From positions 34,729-98,728 of the forward strand of contig NZ_JABZFL010000068.1 of NCBI RefSeq assembly GCF_014237455.1: a stretch of 64,000 bases of DNA. Direction: 5' to 3'. Of the stretch, positions 8,450-18,593 are shown in pieces (position 1 is the first letter of the stretch; each line of letters begins with the position of its first letter). The notes beneath the pieces are model-generated. The model saw only the letters and a program-made list of their open reading frames with translations. It searched no databases and was not told the origin of the DNA. The DNA comes from Desulfobacula sp. (GTDB lineage Bacteria > Desulfobacterota > Desulfobacteria > Desulfobacterales > Desulfobacteraceae). A program made the translations under genes and the position numbers.

Positions 8450-8478
8450 TTGACTTTTCAAAGGAAAATGAATATATT
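8450..8478 (+). promoter_or_regulatory. Sigma70-type promoter for ispF-cysS
   Basis: TTGACT at 8450-8455 and TATATT at 8473-8478 are separated by 17 bases, a near-consensus arrangement. Transcription would begin near 8485, just ahead of ispF. Confidence 0.6.
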
Positions 8479-8530
8479 ATTTTTCAATTTTTATCTTGCA
8501 TGATTGGATAAAGGATTAATATTTAAACAT

Positions 8531-9031
8531 ATGACAGGAGCAGACTATAAAATAGGATCAGGATATGATGTCCACAGGCTTGTGTCAGGCAGAAAGCTGA
8601 TTATCGGCGGGGTGGATATTGATTTTGACCGGGGACTGTCGGGCCATTCCGATGCTGATGTGTTGATCCATGCGGTTTGTGATGCAATTTTAGGTGCAGC
8701 AGGCCTTGGGGACATTGGAGAGCATTTTCCTGATACTGATCCTGAATATAAAGGGATTTCAAGTATGATCCTGCTTGAAAAATGTGGGGCGCTGTTGGGA
8801 GAACAAGGATATGAAGTATCCAATATGGATTGCATTGTGTTTGCTCAGGTTCCAAAGATCAGTCCTTATAAGAAAAAAATGGAAGAAAATATTGCCGGGA
8901 GTTTGAATATGACTTCAAATCTTGTGAATGTAAAAGCCACCACAACTGAAAAATTGGGATTTATTGGAAAAGAGCAGGGTATTGCAGCCCAGTGTACACT
9001 ATTAATAAAAGCCATTCCCCAAAAATTATAA
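8531..9031 (+). CDS. ispF: 2-C-methyl-D-erythritol 2,4-cyclodiphosphate synthase
   Basis: Catalyses cyclisation of CDP-ME 2-phosphate in the non-mevalonate isoprenoid pathway. The conserved blocks are IGSGYDVHRL (metal-binding Asp and His), LSGHSDADVLIHAVCDA and GDIGEHFPDTDPEYKG, with KATTTEKLGFIGKEQGI near the C-terminus. The ATG at 8531 gives 166 residues, close to the usual 157-160. A TTG at 8504 in frame would lengthen the N-terminus beyond the family norm. The nearest purine-rich site, AAGGA at 8511, is unusually far (15 bases), so the start is less certain than the function. cysS follows after 29 bases. Confidence 0.95.
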   Translation: MTGADYKIGSGYDVHRLVSGRKLIIGGVDIDFDRGLSGHSDADVLIHAVCDAILGAAGLGDIGEHFPDTDPEYKGISSMILLEKCGALLGEQGYEVSNMDCIVFAQVPKISPYKKKMEENIAGSLNMTSNLVNVKATTTEKLGFIGKEQGIAAQCTLLIKAIPQKL

Positions 9032-9060
9032 TTGGGTAAATATAACCAGGGAAAAATATA

Positions 9061-10494
9061 ATGGGTTTAAAAGTTTATAATACATTACATGGTAAAAAAG
9101 AAGAGTTTGTACCCCTGAATGAAGGCAAGGTCGGGATGTACGTATGCGGACCCACCGTCTATGATACCAGTCATATCGGTCATGCCCGTTCCGTTGTCGT
9201 CTTTGACACGATTTTCAGATGGCTCATGGAGCTTAAGTATGAAGTCAGGTATATCAGAAACTTTACGGATGTGGATGACAAGATCATTAAAAAATCCAAT
9301 GAAACCGGGGAAGACTGCATCGTCATTACAGAGAAATATATTGATGAATTTCACAATGAAATGGATGCACTCAATGTGTTAAGACCGAGTGTTGAACCCA
9401 AAGCCACCGAACATATCCAACACATTATTGATTTTATTCAGATGCTTATTGGAAAAGGCAAAGCCTATCATGTTGAGGGAGGGGATGTCTATTTTTCCAT
9501 TGATTCCTTTAAGGATTACGGAAAACTTTCCGGCAGGAATCTTGAAGACATGAAGGCTGGGGCGAGGATTGCAGTGGACGAGAAAAAGAAGAATCCTTTT
9601 GATTTTGTCCTGTGGAAGCCTGCCAAACCGGGTGAACCTTTCTGGGAAAGTCCATGGGGTAACGGAAGACCCGGCTGGCACATTGAATGTTCAGCCATGA
9701 GCTATGAATACCTTGGACAAGGGTTTGATATCCATGGTGGTGGAAAAGATCTGATATTTCCACACCATGAAAACGAGATCGCCCAGAGCGAGGCGGCATT
9801 TGGCCGTCAATTTGTAAAATATTGGATTCACAACGGGTTTGTGGACATTAACAATGAAAAAATGTCAAAATCCCTGGATAATTTCACCATGATCAAGGAA
9901 GTCCTTGCGACATATTCCTCTGAGGTGATCCGCATGTTTCTTCTGTCAAAACATTACAGAAGTCCCATTGATTACACTGAAGACTCCATGAGAGAAGTTT
10001 CTCTGGGACTGGACAGGATTTATGCCTTTCTTGAAAGACTGGAAAAGGCAGGTATAAAAGTTGACGGGTCTAAAAAAGGAGAGCTGTGGAATGATTTTTC
10101 CAAAGCCATGAATGATGATTTTAATTCTGCAAAGGCATTGGCATCTATTTTTGAAGTGGTTAAAAAAGGGAACAAGCTTCTGGACGATACAAACGACGCC
10201 CCTGATGAAGGTACTCTTAAAATATTGAGTCCTTTCTATAACGATATTAAGGCCACCTCCAATATTCTTGGCATGTTTTTGCTGGACCCGCAATCCTATT
10301 TTAAGGCTAAAAAAGACAAGGGCGTGGCAGATATGGCCATTGATCCTGATGAAATTAAAGATCTCATCCTACAAAGGACAGAAGCCCGGAAAAACAAAGA
10401 TTTTTCAAAATCAGATGAGATCAGAGACCATCTTAAAGCCAGGAATATCATCCTTGAGGATGGCCCGGAAGGGACGACCTGGAGATTTGAATAA
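9061..10494 (+). CDS. cysS: Cysteinyl-tRNA synthetase
   Basis: A class Ia synthetase that charges tRNA-Cys. The 477-residue protein has the Zn-binding CGPTVYD start of the active site followed by the HIGHAR signature, the Zn ligands in WHIECSAMS and [11 protein letters not shown], and the KMSKS loop ([10 protein letters not shown]). The C-terminal helical domain ends with [19 protein letters not shown], as in other CysRS. It follows ispF closely and probably shares its promoter. It converges on glnS, with the two stop codons only eight bases apart. Confidence 0.98.
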   Translation: MGLKVYNTLHGKKEEFVPLNEGKVGMYVCGPTVYDTSHIGHARSVVVFDTIFRWLMELKYEVRYIRNFTDVDDKIIKKSNETGEDCIVITEKYIDEFHNEMDALNVLRPSVEPKATEHIQHIIDFIQMLIGKGKAYHVEGGDVYFSIDSFKDYGKLSGRNLEDMKAGARIAVDEKKKNPFDFVLWKPAKPGEPFWESPWGNGRPGWHIECSAMSYEYLGQGFDIHGGGKDLIFPHHENEIAQSEAAFGRQFVKYWIHNGFVDINNEKMSKSLDNFTMIKEVLATYSSEVIRMFLLSKHYRSPIDYTEDSMREVSLGLDRIYAFLERLEKAGIKVDGSKKGELWNDFSKAMNDDFNSAKALASIFEVVKKGNKLLDDTNDAPDEGTLKILSPFYNDIKATSNILGMFLLDPQSYFKAKKDKGVADMAIDPDEIKDLILQRTEARKNKDFSKSDEIRDHLKARNIILEDGPEGTTWRFE

Positions 10495-10511
10495 AGCCCG
10501 CTTTATTTTTT
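10490..10511 (+). terminator. Rho-independent terminator at the cysS/glnS junction
   Basis: The stem AATAAAGC / GCTTTATT with a CC loop spans the cysS stop codon and is followed by a run of T. The T-run doubles as the lysine codons at the C-terminus of glnS on the other strand, so the terminator overlaps coding sequence of glnS. Confidence 0.7.
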
Positions 10512-12191
10512 TTTAAGTTTTGCCCAGGCATCCCTCATCGTCACTGTCCTGTTAAAAATCGGATTGCCCTTGGCGGCATCTTTAGAATCCCGATTTTTAG
10601 AATCCAGGCAAAAGTATCCAAGCCTTTCAAACTGGATAACGTTTTCCGGTTCAGCATTGGTGAGACTTTTTTCCAGTTTGCAGAACTCAAGTTCTTCCAG
10701 GGAGCCGGGATTTAAATTTTCAATAAGATCCTGTTTGTCCTGTTCCGGGTTCTCATCTTTAAACAACCGGTCATAGAGCCTTACTTTTGCATCAATGCAA
10801 TCATTGGCATTAACCCAGTGAATGGTACCCTTGACTTTCCTGCCGTCCGGGGCATTACCGCCTCTTGTTGCCGGATCATAGGTGCAGACAAGTTCTGTCA
10901 CATTGCCGGATTCATCCTTGATGATATCCTTGCAGGTAATAAGATACGCATATCGCAGCCTTACTTCCCGCCCAGGACCCAGGCGGAAGAATTTTTTCGG
11001 TGGATTTTCCATAAAATCATCCTGTTCCACATAGATCTCTTTGGAAAAGGTGATGGTTCTTGTTCCCATCTCTTCCTTCTGGGGATGATTTCTGGCAACA
11101 AGCTCCTCTTTCAGATCATCGGGATAATTTTCAATGGTCACTTTTAAGGGCTTTAGGACCCCCATGACCCTGGGGGCTTTTTCATTGAGGTCATTTCTCA
11201 GGCAGCTTTCTAAAAGCCCCATGTCAATGCGGCTGTCTTTTTTGGAAACACCGATAATATTGCAGAAATTTCTAATGGACTCAGGGGTATATCCTCTTCT
11301 TTTCATGCCTTCCAGGGTAGGAAGCCTTGGGTCATCCCACCCCTGTACATGGTTTTCTTCCACAAGTCGCTGCAGCTTTCTTTTACTTAAAACCGTATAA
11401 TTGATATTCATTCGGGCAAATTCAATCTGCTGGGGATGGCAGGGGGTTTCAAGCGCATCCAGGGTCCAGTCGTACAAGGGTCTGTGATCTTCAAATTCAA
11501 GGCTGCACAGGGAATGGGTAATCCCTTCCAGAGAATCTGAAAGACAATGGGTAAAATCATACATGGGATAGATGCACCACTGGTTGCCGGTTCTAGGATG
11601 GGAGGCCTTTTTTACCCTGTAAATGATGGGATCACGAAGGTTAATGTTGGGTGATTTCATATCTATTTTTGCCCGGAGAATATGCTCACCCTCATCAAAC
11701 TCTCCATTTTTCATCCGTGTAAAAAGATCCAGATTTTCCTCAACTGACCTTTCCCTGTAAGGACTGTCTTTTCCAGGTTCAGTCAAGGTGCCACGATATT
11801 CCCTGATTTCGTCGGCATTAAGACTGCACACATAGGCTTTTCCTTTTTTAATCAGTTCAACGGCAAAGTCATGGAGTTGATCAAAATAGTCGGATGCAAA
11901 AAGCGCGGTTCCAAACTCAAATCCCAGCCAGTTGACTGTTGATTTAATGGAATCAATATAGACTTGTTTTTCTTTTGCCGGGTTGGAATCATCAAATCTT
12001 AAATTGCATTTGCCATTAAATTTATTTGCCATGTTGAAATTCAGACAAATGGATTTTGCATGCCCGATATGAAGATAACCATTTGGCTCAGGAGGAAAAC
12101 GGGTGACAACACTACCATCATTTTTATTGTTCTTTATATCTTCTTTGATAATTGATTCGATAAAATGCCCTTTTGTAATGTCTGTTTCCAT
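10503..12191 (-). CDS. glnS: Glutaminyl-tRNA synthetase
   Basis: Charges tRNA-Gln directly. The 562-residue sequence shows the class I signature [16 protein letters not shown], the FDDSNP block, the VLSKRKL version of the KMSKS loop and a C-terminal anticodon-binding beta-barrel region. Length and motifs match the proteobacterial GlnRS type, which indicates a direct glutaminylation route rather than sole reliance on GatCAB. The ATG at 12191 starts [15 protein letters not shown], as expected. It is divergent from trkA. Confidence 0.97.
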   Translation of the reverse strand: METDITKGHFIESIIKEDIKNNKNDGSVVTRFPPEPNGYLHIGHAKSICLNFNMANKFNGKCNLRFDDSNPAKEKQVYIDSIKSTVNWLGFEFGTALFASDYFDQLHDFAVELIKKGKAYVCSLNADEIREYRGTLTEPGKDSPYRERSVEENLDLFTRMKNGEFDEGEHILRAKIDMKSPNINLRDPIIYRVKKASHPRTGNQWCIYPMYDFTHCLSDSLEGITHSLCSLEFEDHRPLYDWTLDALETPCHPQQIEFARMNINYTVLSKRKLQRLVEENHVQGWDDPRLPTLEGMKRRGYTPESIRNFCNIIGVSKKDSRIDMGLLESCLRNDLNEKAPRVMGVLKPLKVTIENYPDDLKEELVARNHPQKEEMGTRTITFSKEIYVEQDDFMENPPKKFFRLGPGREVRLRYAYLITCKDIIKDESGNVTELVCTYDPATRGGNAPDGRKVKGTIHWVNANDCIDAKVRLYDRLFKDENPEQDKQDLIENLNPGSLEELEFCKLEKSLTNAEPENVIQFERLGYFCLDSKNRDSKDAAKGNPIFNRTVTMRDAWAKLKKK

Positions 12192-12279
12192 TTATCTTTG
12201 TATCCTTGTTGTTATTATTAAATATAAATGTTTTATTTATCACATATTGGATTTATCAGGCAAACACTAATCCCCAAAG

Positions 12280-12308
12280 TTGACAAAAATCATTGTGTTT
12301 AGTATTTG
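12280..12308 (+). promoter_or_regulatory. Candidate promoter for trkA
   Basis: TTGACA at 12280-12285 and TATTTG at 12303-12308 are 17 bases apart in the glnS-trkA divergent gap. The -35 is perfect and the -10 is weak. Confidence 0.4.
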
Positions 12309-12357
12309 GTTACCAACTGACCTTTTAAATGATGAATAGTTGGAAACGTTTGATATT

Positions 12358-13776
12358 ATGAATGGAAACAAACCGGCAAAATTGACCAACATCTTGATTC
12401 TTGGCCTGGGGGGTGTAGGCTATTATCTGGCCAAGCGCCTTGTTCATGAGGGTTATGCAATCACCGTTATTGAGCAGGACAGTGGATCGATTCGACATGC
12501 TGACGGGAATATAGACGCCCGCCTGATTCAGGGCAATGCCATGAGTATCGAATGCTGGCGGGAAGCCGGTGCTGAAAAGATGGATTATCTTATCTCTGTT
12601 ACCAACAATGATGCCGTGAATATGATGACCTGTTTGATTGGGGATCGTTTTGGCATTCCGCGGAAAATAGCCAGGGTGCGCTCCAGAGAGTTCGGGAATG
12701 AAAATTCCATTCTGAATGCCGGGGATCTTAAAGTCGATCTGATCATCCATCCGGAAGAGTTGGTTGCCCAGGAAATTTTCAGACTGATTAAGCTTCGGGC
12801 CGGAAACGATATTATTGCTGTAGCAAAAGGGCAGATACAGGCCATGGCCACCCGCATTCATGAGAAATCACCGCTGGCTTTCAGGAAATTGAAAGATATC
12901 TCTCAAGAGTATAATGAATTTCCATTTCGGGTGGTTGCAATTGCACGGGGGATCACCACGCTGATTCCCGGCGGTGAGGATGAATTATTGCCGCAGGATC
13001 AAGCCTTTTTTATGGCCAGTAACGAGAACTTGACCCGATTAATGGGTCTGACAGGTGTCGAACAGCAAAAACGCCACCGGGTGATGATTATAGGAGGAGG
13101 ACTTGTGGGATCCCGTCTGGCTGAGCTGTTAGGCAAAACAGTCAAGGTCAGAATGATCGAGAAAGATGAACCCACAGCCCAGGAGCTTTCCTTTGCACTG
13201 AAGAACGCAGAAGTGTTATATGGTGATGGATCGGATTCAGATGTGCTGGTTTCAGCGGGACTGCTGGAGATGGACACCTTTATCACCGCTACCGGTGAAA
13301 ATGAAACAAATATAATGGGCTGCGTACTGGCCAAACACCTGATGACTTCAAGAAGTACTCACAAACGCGGCAAACAACACAGCAAACACAGCAAATGTAT
13401 TGCACTGGTTAACAAAGAAGATTATGTGGTGCTGGCTACGACAATGGGATCGGATCTTGCTTTGAACAAAAAAATACTGGCCGGCAACAAGATTTTAAAA
13501 TTTATTCGCCGGGGTGAACTGCTTTCTGTGGCGCACCTGCATGGGTTTGATGCTGAAATGGTAGAAATTGTTGCCGCCCCAGATTCGCCGATTACCCGCA
13601 AGCCCCTTTCCAAAATAGGTTCTTATTATAATGGAAAAATGATGATAGGGAGCATCCATAGAGACGGCGTGTGGCAGGTTGCCATCGGGGACACACACAT
13701 TCAAAACAATGAACGGGCGATCGTGGTGTGTATGTCACAGCACTTGAAAGATGTCCAGAAATTATTTTTGACCTGA
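12358..13776 (+). CDS. trkA: Trk potassium uptake peripheral NAD-binding protein TrkA
   Basis: TrkA is the cytoplasmic gating ring of the Trk potassium channel. Two RCK repeats are visible: the first Rossmann motif GLGGVG at residues 16-21, the second GGGLVG near residue 245, each followed by a TrkA-C-like segment. An unusual His/Lys-rich linker (KRGKQHSKHSK) sits near residue 345. The ATG at 12358 gives 472 residues. An in-frame TTG at 12340 would add six residues and sits closer to the candidate promoter. The gene converges on trkH, the membrane partner, with six bases between stops. Confidence 0.95.
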   Translation: MNGNKPAKLTNILILGLGGVGYYLAKRLVHEGYAITVIEQDSGSIRHADGNIDARLIQGNAMSIECWREAGAEKMDYLISVTNNDAVNMMTCLIGDRFGIPRKIARVRSREFGNENSILNAGDLKVDLIIHPEELVAQEIFRLIKLRAGNDIIAVAKGQIQAMATRIHEKSPLAFRKLKDISQEYNEFPFRVVAIARGITTLIPGGEDELLPQDQAFFMASNENLTRLMGLTGVEQQKRHRVMIIGGGLVGSRLAELLGKTVKVRMIEKDEPTAQELSFALKNAEVLYGDGSDSDVLVSAGLLEMDTFITATGENETNIMGCVLAKHLMTSRSTHKRGKQHSKHSKCIALVNKEDYVVLATTMGSDLALNKKILAGNKILKFIRRGELLSVAHLHGFDAEMVEIVAAPDSPITRKPLSKIGSYYNGKMMIGSIHRDGVWQVAIGDTHIQNNERAIVVCMSQHLKDVQKLFLT

Positions 13777-13782
13777 ACCTGT

Positions 13783-15237
13783 TTATTTTCTCCAGAAAGA
13801 GGGGTAGAATATGACCAGCGCCGAAAACATTTCCAGCCTGCCTACGAGCATGTTCCAGGATAAAAACCATTTGCCTGCATCCGAAATAAAGGCGTAATTT
13901 TTGGACGGACCCACCCCACCGAATCCCGGGCCGATGTTCATCAATGTTGAGACCACCGAACTCATGGCAGTAGTATAGTCCATTTGATCCACCAAAGTCA
14001 TGAAACACCCCCCACCCAGAACCAGAAAAATGTTAACGATAAAATAACAGACAGACAGATAGATGATTTGGGGGTCGACCGGACGCTGGTTCAAACGGAT
14101 CGATACCACAGCCATCGGTCGGAAGAAGATGCGCTTGATGGCTGCGATCCCGAATTTGCATATCAGGACATAATGAACGATTTTGATCCCGCTGGTGGTC
14201 GATCCGGCGCAGGCGCCGACAAAGCACACTGCATAGAGGAACATTTGTGCTGCCTGGGGCCATTGCTCATAATCAGCCGTGGTAAATCCCGTGGTTGTCA
14301 GGATAGAGGTGACCTGGAAGGTTCCGTAACGGATTGAATCTATCAGGCCATATGTGTTTTCCTTCCACAAGATCCATGACACCATTGCGCAGAAAAAGAG
14401 CATAACCCCTACATACCAGCGGAATTCGGTATTGATTTTTACGATGCCCCAGTTCCCCTGCGCCATGTGGTAAAAGAGCATAAAGGTCATGCCCCCCAGG
14501 AACATGAAAAGTATGATTACCCAGTCAAAGTAAGCATTGTCGTAATGCCCGATGCTGGCGTTCCACGGCGAGTAGCCGGAAGTTGACACCGTTCCGAAGG
14601 AATGACACAGTGAATCGAAAATCGACATGCCGCCCAGACACAACAAAAGGGTTTCCAGTATGTTCAGGGTTATATAGATTCCCCAGAGCCAGATCATTGT
14701 GTCCCGGTTGCGAGGTATGAATTTTTCCTTGGTAATGACCTGACCGGGACTCGACTCTGCCCGGAATATACGCACCCCCCCCATTCCATGGGGCAAAAAT
14801 ATTATGGTCAATGTTAAAAAACCCATTCCACCGAGTAAATGGGTTTGGCTGCGCCAAAATAGTAATCCGTGCGGAACCACTTCGATATCTGTCAGTATGG
14901 TCGCCCCACTGGTGGTATAGCCGGACATCATTTCGAAAAAGGCGTCGGTGAAAGAAGGAATCGATCCATGGATCATAAACGGCAGACCGGAAACTGCAGA
15001 AATCAGAATCCATCCAAAAAAAGCAATGAAAAAGCCGTCCTTTATGTTTAAATCGTTATACCTGCGAAAGAACCGCCATAACGGATATCCCAGACCAATA
15101 GTGATGATCGCGGTAATGCCAATTGCATTCAGGTCGTTTTCTTGGTAATAAAGCGAGCAGATCAATGGAAATACCATAGAACAGCCGGTAACGATCAATA
15201 ATTTTCCCAGGACATTTGCGATAGTGTTGTAATTCAT
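13783..15237 (-). CDS. trkH: Trk potassium uptake channel subunit TrkH
   Basis: The integral membrane subunit of the potassium uptake system. The 484-residue protein has many hydrophobic helices arranged as four M1-P-M2 repeats. Filter-like motifs are visible: SGYTTSGATIL, STSGYSPWN, TTTGFTTADY and a fourth MNIGPGFGGVG. Arginines in the last M2 and the RIFRAESSPGQ segment also match TrkH. It lies tail to tail with trkA. The two partners of one transporter are therefore transcribed from separate promoters, unlike the usual trkA-trkH cotranscription. Confidence 0.95.
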   Translation of the reverse strand: MNYNTIANVLGKLLIVTGCSMVFPLICSLYYQENDLNAIGITAIITIGLGYPLWRFFRRYNDLNIKDGFFIAFFGWILISAVSGLPFMIHGSIPSFTDAFFEMMSGYTTSGATILTDIEVVPHGLLFWRSQTHLLGGMGFLTLTIIFLPHGMGGVRIFRAESSPGQVITKEKFIPRNRDTMIWLWGIYITLNILETLLLCLGGMSIFDSLCHSFGTVSTSGYSPWNASIGHYDNAYFDWVIILFMFLGGMTFMLFYHMAQGNWGIVKINTEFRWYVGVMLFFCAMVSWILWKENTYGLIDSIRYGTFQVTSILTTTGFTTADYEQWPQAAQMFLYAVCFVGACAGSTTSGIKIVHYVLICKFGIAAIKRIFFRPMAVVSIRLNQRPVDPQIIYLSVCYFIVNIFLVLGGGCFMTLVDQMDYTTAMSSVVSTLMNIGPGFGGVGPSKNYAFISDAGKWFLSWNMLVGRLEMFSALVIFYPSFWRK

Positions 15238-15330
15238 AGATATCCGAAATTTTAAATTTAAACCAATGTCCTAAAACCCCAAATCTTCTTTACCCTAAAA
15301 TCCACCCTGGGATCAACTCAATTTATTTTT

Positions 15331-16452
15331 TTAAAAAGGCAGATTTTTATTGACCTTGCAAGCCATGGGAACACCCTTTCCAATGGTGGCAAAACATTTT
15401 AAGCATTCATCGCATGGAATCATATCATGATCATTTCCCTCAAGCATTTTTTGAGCGGATTTTGGATCACAGATCATCTGCCGGCCAATAGCCACCAGTT
15501 CAATTTTTCCATTTTCCATCGCGTTAGCAGCTGCCCGGCCAATACCGAACTTGCCCACCGCTATCACGGGACGCTTGATTTCTTCTCTGAATTTTTCCGT
15601 AAGGGCAATATTTGCGCCTGAAGGGTGATCCTTGGGTAAAACCGAAGATCCCACGAGGATTTTTTTATCATCAATCTCTTTCCAGCCACCCTGGGTAATC
15701 AAGGTAATATCAAAAACATCCACACCTTCATCTGCCAGTAATTTGCCGATGACAAGTGTATCCTCAAGGGTTTGTCCCCCGTCAATTCTTTCTTCGGCAT
15801 TTATCCGGAAAAAAATCGGGTACGCTTGCCCCAGTTTTTTGCGGACCTTTCTTACTATTTCCAGTGCCAGTGTGGCCCGGCCTTTGGCATCACCACCATA
15901 GCGGTCCTCTCTTTTATTGGTCAATGGAGATAAAAACTGGCTCAATAAATAGAGATGGGCTCCGTGAATCTCAACACCGTCAAATCCGGCAGTTGCAGCT
16001 CGAATCGCTGCTTTGGAAAAATCATCAATCAATTGTTCAATGTCCCGGATATCCATGACAATTGGCTCGACATCCGGCCGGAAGGCCACACCGGACGGTG
16101 AAAAACCGTGTCTTTTGTTTTCATACGGTGTACACCTCGGTCCTGCATGGTTTAATTGTACAGCCGCCAGAGCGCCCTGTTGCTGTATGGTTTTTGCCAG
16201 CCGGGTCATGCCCGGAATATGGGAATCATTCCAGAGTCCGAGACTGCCCGGAACAATGCCCCCACTGGATTGAACCGCTGTTGCTTCAACAATGACAAGC
16301 CCCACATCTCTGGACCGTTCGGTGTAAAAACAAAGGATATCTTCTGTAACCAGACCTTTGGAAGTCCCGTAGTTTGTGGTAATCGGGGGCAGTACAAGCC
16401 TGTTTCTGACGGACATGGTTTTTATCTTAAGGTCACTGTTGAGTCTTGTCAT
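15331..16452 (-). CDS. Old Yellow Enzyme-type NADH:flavin oxidoreductase, barrel only
   Basis: An FMN-binding TIM-barrel oxidoreductase that would reduce activated C=C bonds or related substrates. The 373-residue sequence has VRNRLVLPPITT at the start, QLNHAGPR, the active-site block GVEIHGAHLYLLSQFLSP with NKREDRYGG, and an FMN phosphate region AVGKFG. Near the C-terminus a CDECLKC motif is followed eleven residues later by another Cys (PMACKVN). This recalls the [4Fe-4S] site of the 2-enoate/2,4-dienoyl-CoA reductase group, with x2 instead of x3 in the second spacing. The C-terminal FAD/NAD domains of that group are absent. The substrate is unknown. Confidence 0.88.
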   Translation of the reverse strand: MTRLNSDLKIKTMSVRNRLVLPPITTNYGTSKGLVTEDILCFYTERSRDVGLVIVEATAVQSSGGIVPGSLGLWNDSHIPGMTRLAKTIQQQGALAAVQLNHAGPRCTPYENKRHGFSPSGVAFRPDVEPIVMDIRDIEQLIDDFSKAAIRAATAGFDGVEIHGAHLYLLSQFLSPLTNKREDRYGGDAKGRATLALEIVRKVRKKLGQAYPIFFRINAEERIDGGQTLEDTLVIGKLLADEGVDVFDITLITQGGWKEIDDKKILVGSSVLPKDHPSGANIALTEKFREEIKRPVIAVGKFGIGRAAANAMENGKIELVAIGRQMICDPKSAQKMLEGNDHDMIPCDECLKCFATIGKGVPMACKVNKNLPF

Positions 16453-16596
16453 TTGTCTTTTTCCTCAAGGATTTTAATGGAAGTGATCATTACATATTGT
16501 TTCCGGTCTTTCAACTTGATAACATAAAAATTCGATCTTAAATTGAAAAGCAGTATGAATGATTATGATTAAATTCCAAGGTGACAACGATATATC

Positions 16597-18588
16597 ATGG
16601 GGTTATTTAATTTAGTTTCAGATTTTTCTCCCACAGGAGATCAGCCCAAAGCCATTGAATATCTTTCAAAGGGTGTGTTGAATAGTGAAAAGCACCAGGT
16701 TCTTTTAGGGGTAACCGGTTCCGGCAAGACGTTTACCATGGCCAATATTATTGCAGGGGTTGAAAAACCAAGCCTGATTATTGCCCCGAACAAAACTCTG
16801 GCAGCTCAGCTTTATAATGAATTCAAGGCGCTCTTTCCAGATAATTGTGTGGAATATTTTGTTTCTTATTATGACTATTATCAGCCCGAAGCCTATGTTC
16901 CCTCCAGTGATACCTATATTCAAAAGGATTCATCCATTAATGAGGTCATTGACAAGATGCGGCATTCAGCCACCCGATCCGTTCTTGCCAGAAGGGATGT
17001 GATTGTAGTGGCCAGTGTGTCCTGTATTTATGGTCTGGGTGCACCTGAAGATTATCTCGATCTAAGGGTGACGCTGGCTGTTGATATGGAAATTTCCCGG
17101 GAAAAGATGATAGAAAAATTTGTTAATATCCAGTATACTCGCAATGATACGGATTTCCACCGCGGGGTATTCAGGGTTCGGGGGGACAGGGTCGAGATTT
17201 TTCCGGCCTATGAAGAAGACAAAGCAGTTCGAATTGATTTTTTCGGAGATACCATTGAAGGAATTTCAGAATTTGATCCTTTAAAGGGGGATGTGCTGAA
17301 AAAATTTGATCAGGCGGTGATTTATCCGGCTTCCCATTATGTCACCAAGACCCAGACCCGAAAACGGGCCATGAAAAGGATTGTAGAAGAGTTGAAACAG
17401 CGGCTGGAAGTTCTTCGAAACCAAAACAAGCTTGTGGAAGCCCAGCGTCTTGAAGAAAGAACCCGGTATGATTTGGAAATGCTCAATGAAATCGGTTATT
17501 GCAACGGAATTGAAAATTATTCAAGGCATCTGACCGGGCGCAGGCAGGGAGAACCACCGCCAACTCTTCTGGATTATATGGATGATGATTTCCTTCTTTT
17601 TTTTGATGAAAGCCATATCTCTGTTTCCCAGTTAGGGGCCATGTACAAGGCAGATCGATCCAGAAAAACCACTTTGGTTGAGCATGGATTCAGGTTGCCA
17701 TCAGCCGTGGACAACCGCCCCCTTCAATTTGAAGAGTTTAAACAAAAAGTCCCCCAGGTTGTCTATGTTTCTGCTACCCCGGCAGACTATGAATTGGAAA
17801 GGGCCAAAGATAAGGTAGCAGAGCAGATCGTCCGGCCCACAGGACTGATCGATCCTGAAATTGAGATTAGAGATGCAAAAGCCCAGGTAGATGATCTTTA
17901 TGAAGAAATCATGAAAAGGGTTGAGGCAGGTGAAAGGGTTCTTGTAACCACCCTGACCAAGCGCATGGCAGAAGATCTGACGGACTACTATTCAGATCTG
18001 GGGGTAAAGGTTAAATATCTTCACTCAGATGTTCCTACAATGGAAAGAATAGATATTATCCAGGACCTTCGAAGGGGGTTGTTTGATGCGCTCATCGGCA
18101 TCAATCTTCTGCGGGAAGGTCTTGATATTCCTGAAGTCTCTCTTGTGGCCATTCTGGATGCGGACAAAGAGGGATTTTTAAGATCTTTCAGGTCCTTTAT
18201 ACAGATTTTTGGGCGGGCTTCCAGAAATGTGTTTGGCAGGGTGATAATGTATGCGGAAAAAGAGACTGCATCCATGAAAAAAGCGATTTTTGAGACAAAA
18301 AGGCGGCAAAAAATTCAAAGGGCATATAATGAAAAACATCATATTGTGCCGACCACCATCCAAAAAAATATTAATTTGTTTGATTATTCAGCCCGGGACA
18401 GTAAGTCCGTTCTTGAAGGGTCAGTGGATGAAGACATACAGGCCTATGAAGGCCACGAACTGAACCTGGAGGATATTGTCAAAGATCTGGAATATAAAAT
18501 GAAAAAGGCGGCTGAAAATCTTGAATTTGAAAAAGCGGCGGAATACAGGGATAAAATTAAAGAATTAATGGATATTCAACGGTTTTAA
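16597..18588 (+). CDS. uvrB: Excinuclease ABC subunit B
   Basis: The damage-verification helicase of nucleotide-excision repair. The 663-residue protein carries Walker A GVTGSGKT, the beta-hairpin [12 protein letters not shown], the DESH box, helicase motifs [34 protein letters not shown] and QIFGRASRN, and a C-terminal UVR domain that contacts UvrC. Length and motif order are standard. The start at 16597 gives the usual [18 protein letters not shown]-terminus. uvrC follows after five bases, so the two form a tight repair operon. Confidence 0.98.
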   Translation: MGLFNLVSDFSPTGDQPKAIEYLSKGVLNSEKHQVLLGVTGSGKTFTMANIIAGVEKPSLIIAPNKTLAAQLYNEFKALFPDNCVEYFVSYYDYYQPEAYVPSSDTYIQKDSSINEVIDKMRHSATRSVLARRDVIVVASVSCIYGLGAPEDYLDLRVTLAVDMEISREKMIEKFVNIQYTRNDTDFHRGVFRVRGDRVEIFPAYEEDKAVRIDFFGDTIEGISEFDPLKGDVLKKFDQAVIYPASHYVTKTQTRKRAMKRIVEELKQRLEVLRNQNKLVEAQRLEERTRYDLEMLNEIGYCNGIENYSRHLTGRRQGEPPPTLLDYMDDDFLLFFDESHISVSQLGAMYKADRSRKTTLVEHGFRLPSAVDNRPLQFEEFKQKVPQVVYVSATPADYELERAKDKVAEQIVRPTGLIDPEIEIRDAKAQVDDLYEEIMKRVEAGERVLVTTLTKRMAEDLTDYYSDLGVKVKYLHSDVPTMERIDIIQDLRRGLFDALIGINLLREGLDIPEVSLVAILDADKEGFLRSFRSFIQIFGRASRNVFGRVIMYAEKETASMKKAIFETKRRQKIQRAYNEKHHIVPTTIQKNINLFDYSARDSKSVLEGSVDEDIQAYEGHELNLEDIVKDLEYKMKKAAENLEFEKAAEYRDKIKELMDIQRF

Positions 18589-18593
18589 GGATC

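Noticed and set aside
12325..12861. Minus-strand open frame opposite the start of trkA
   Set aside because: trkA is clearly the coding strand, with Rossmann motifs; the antisense product matches no family.
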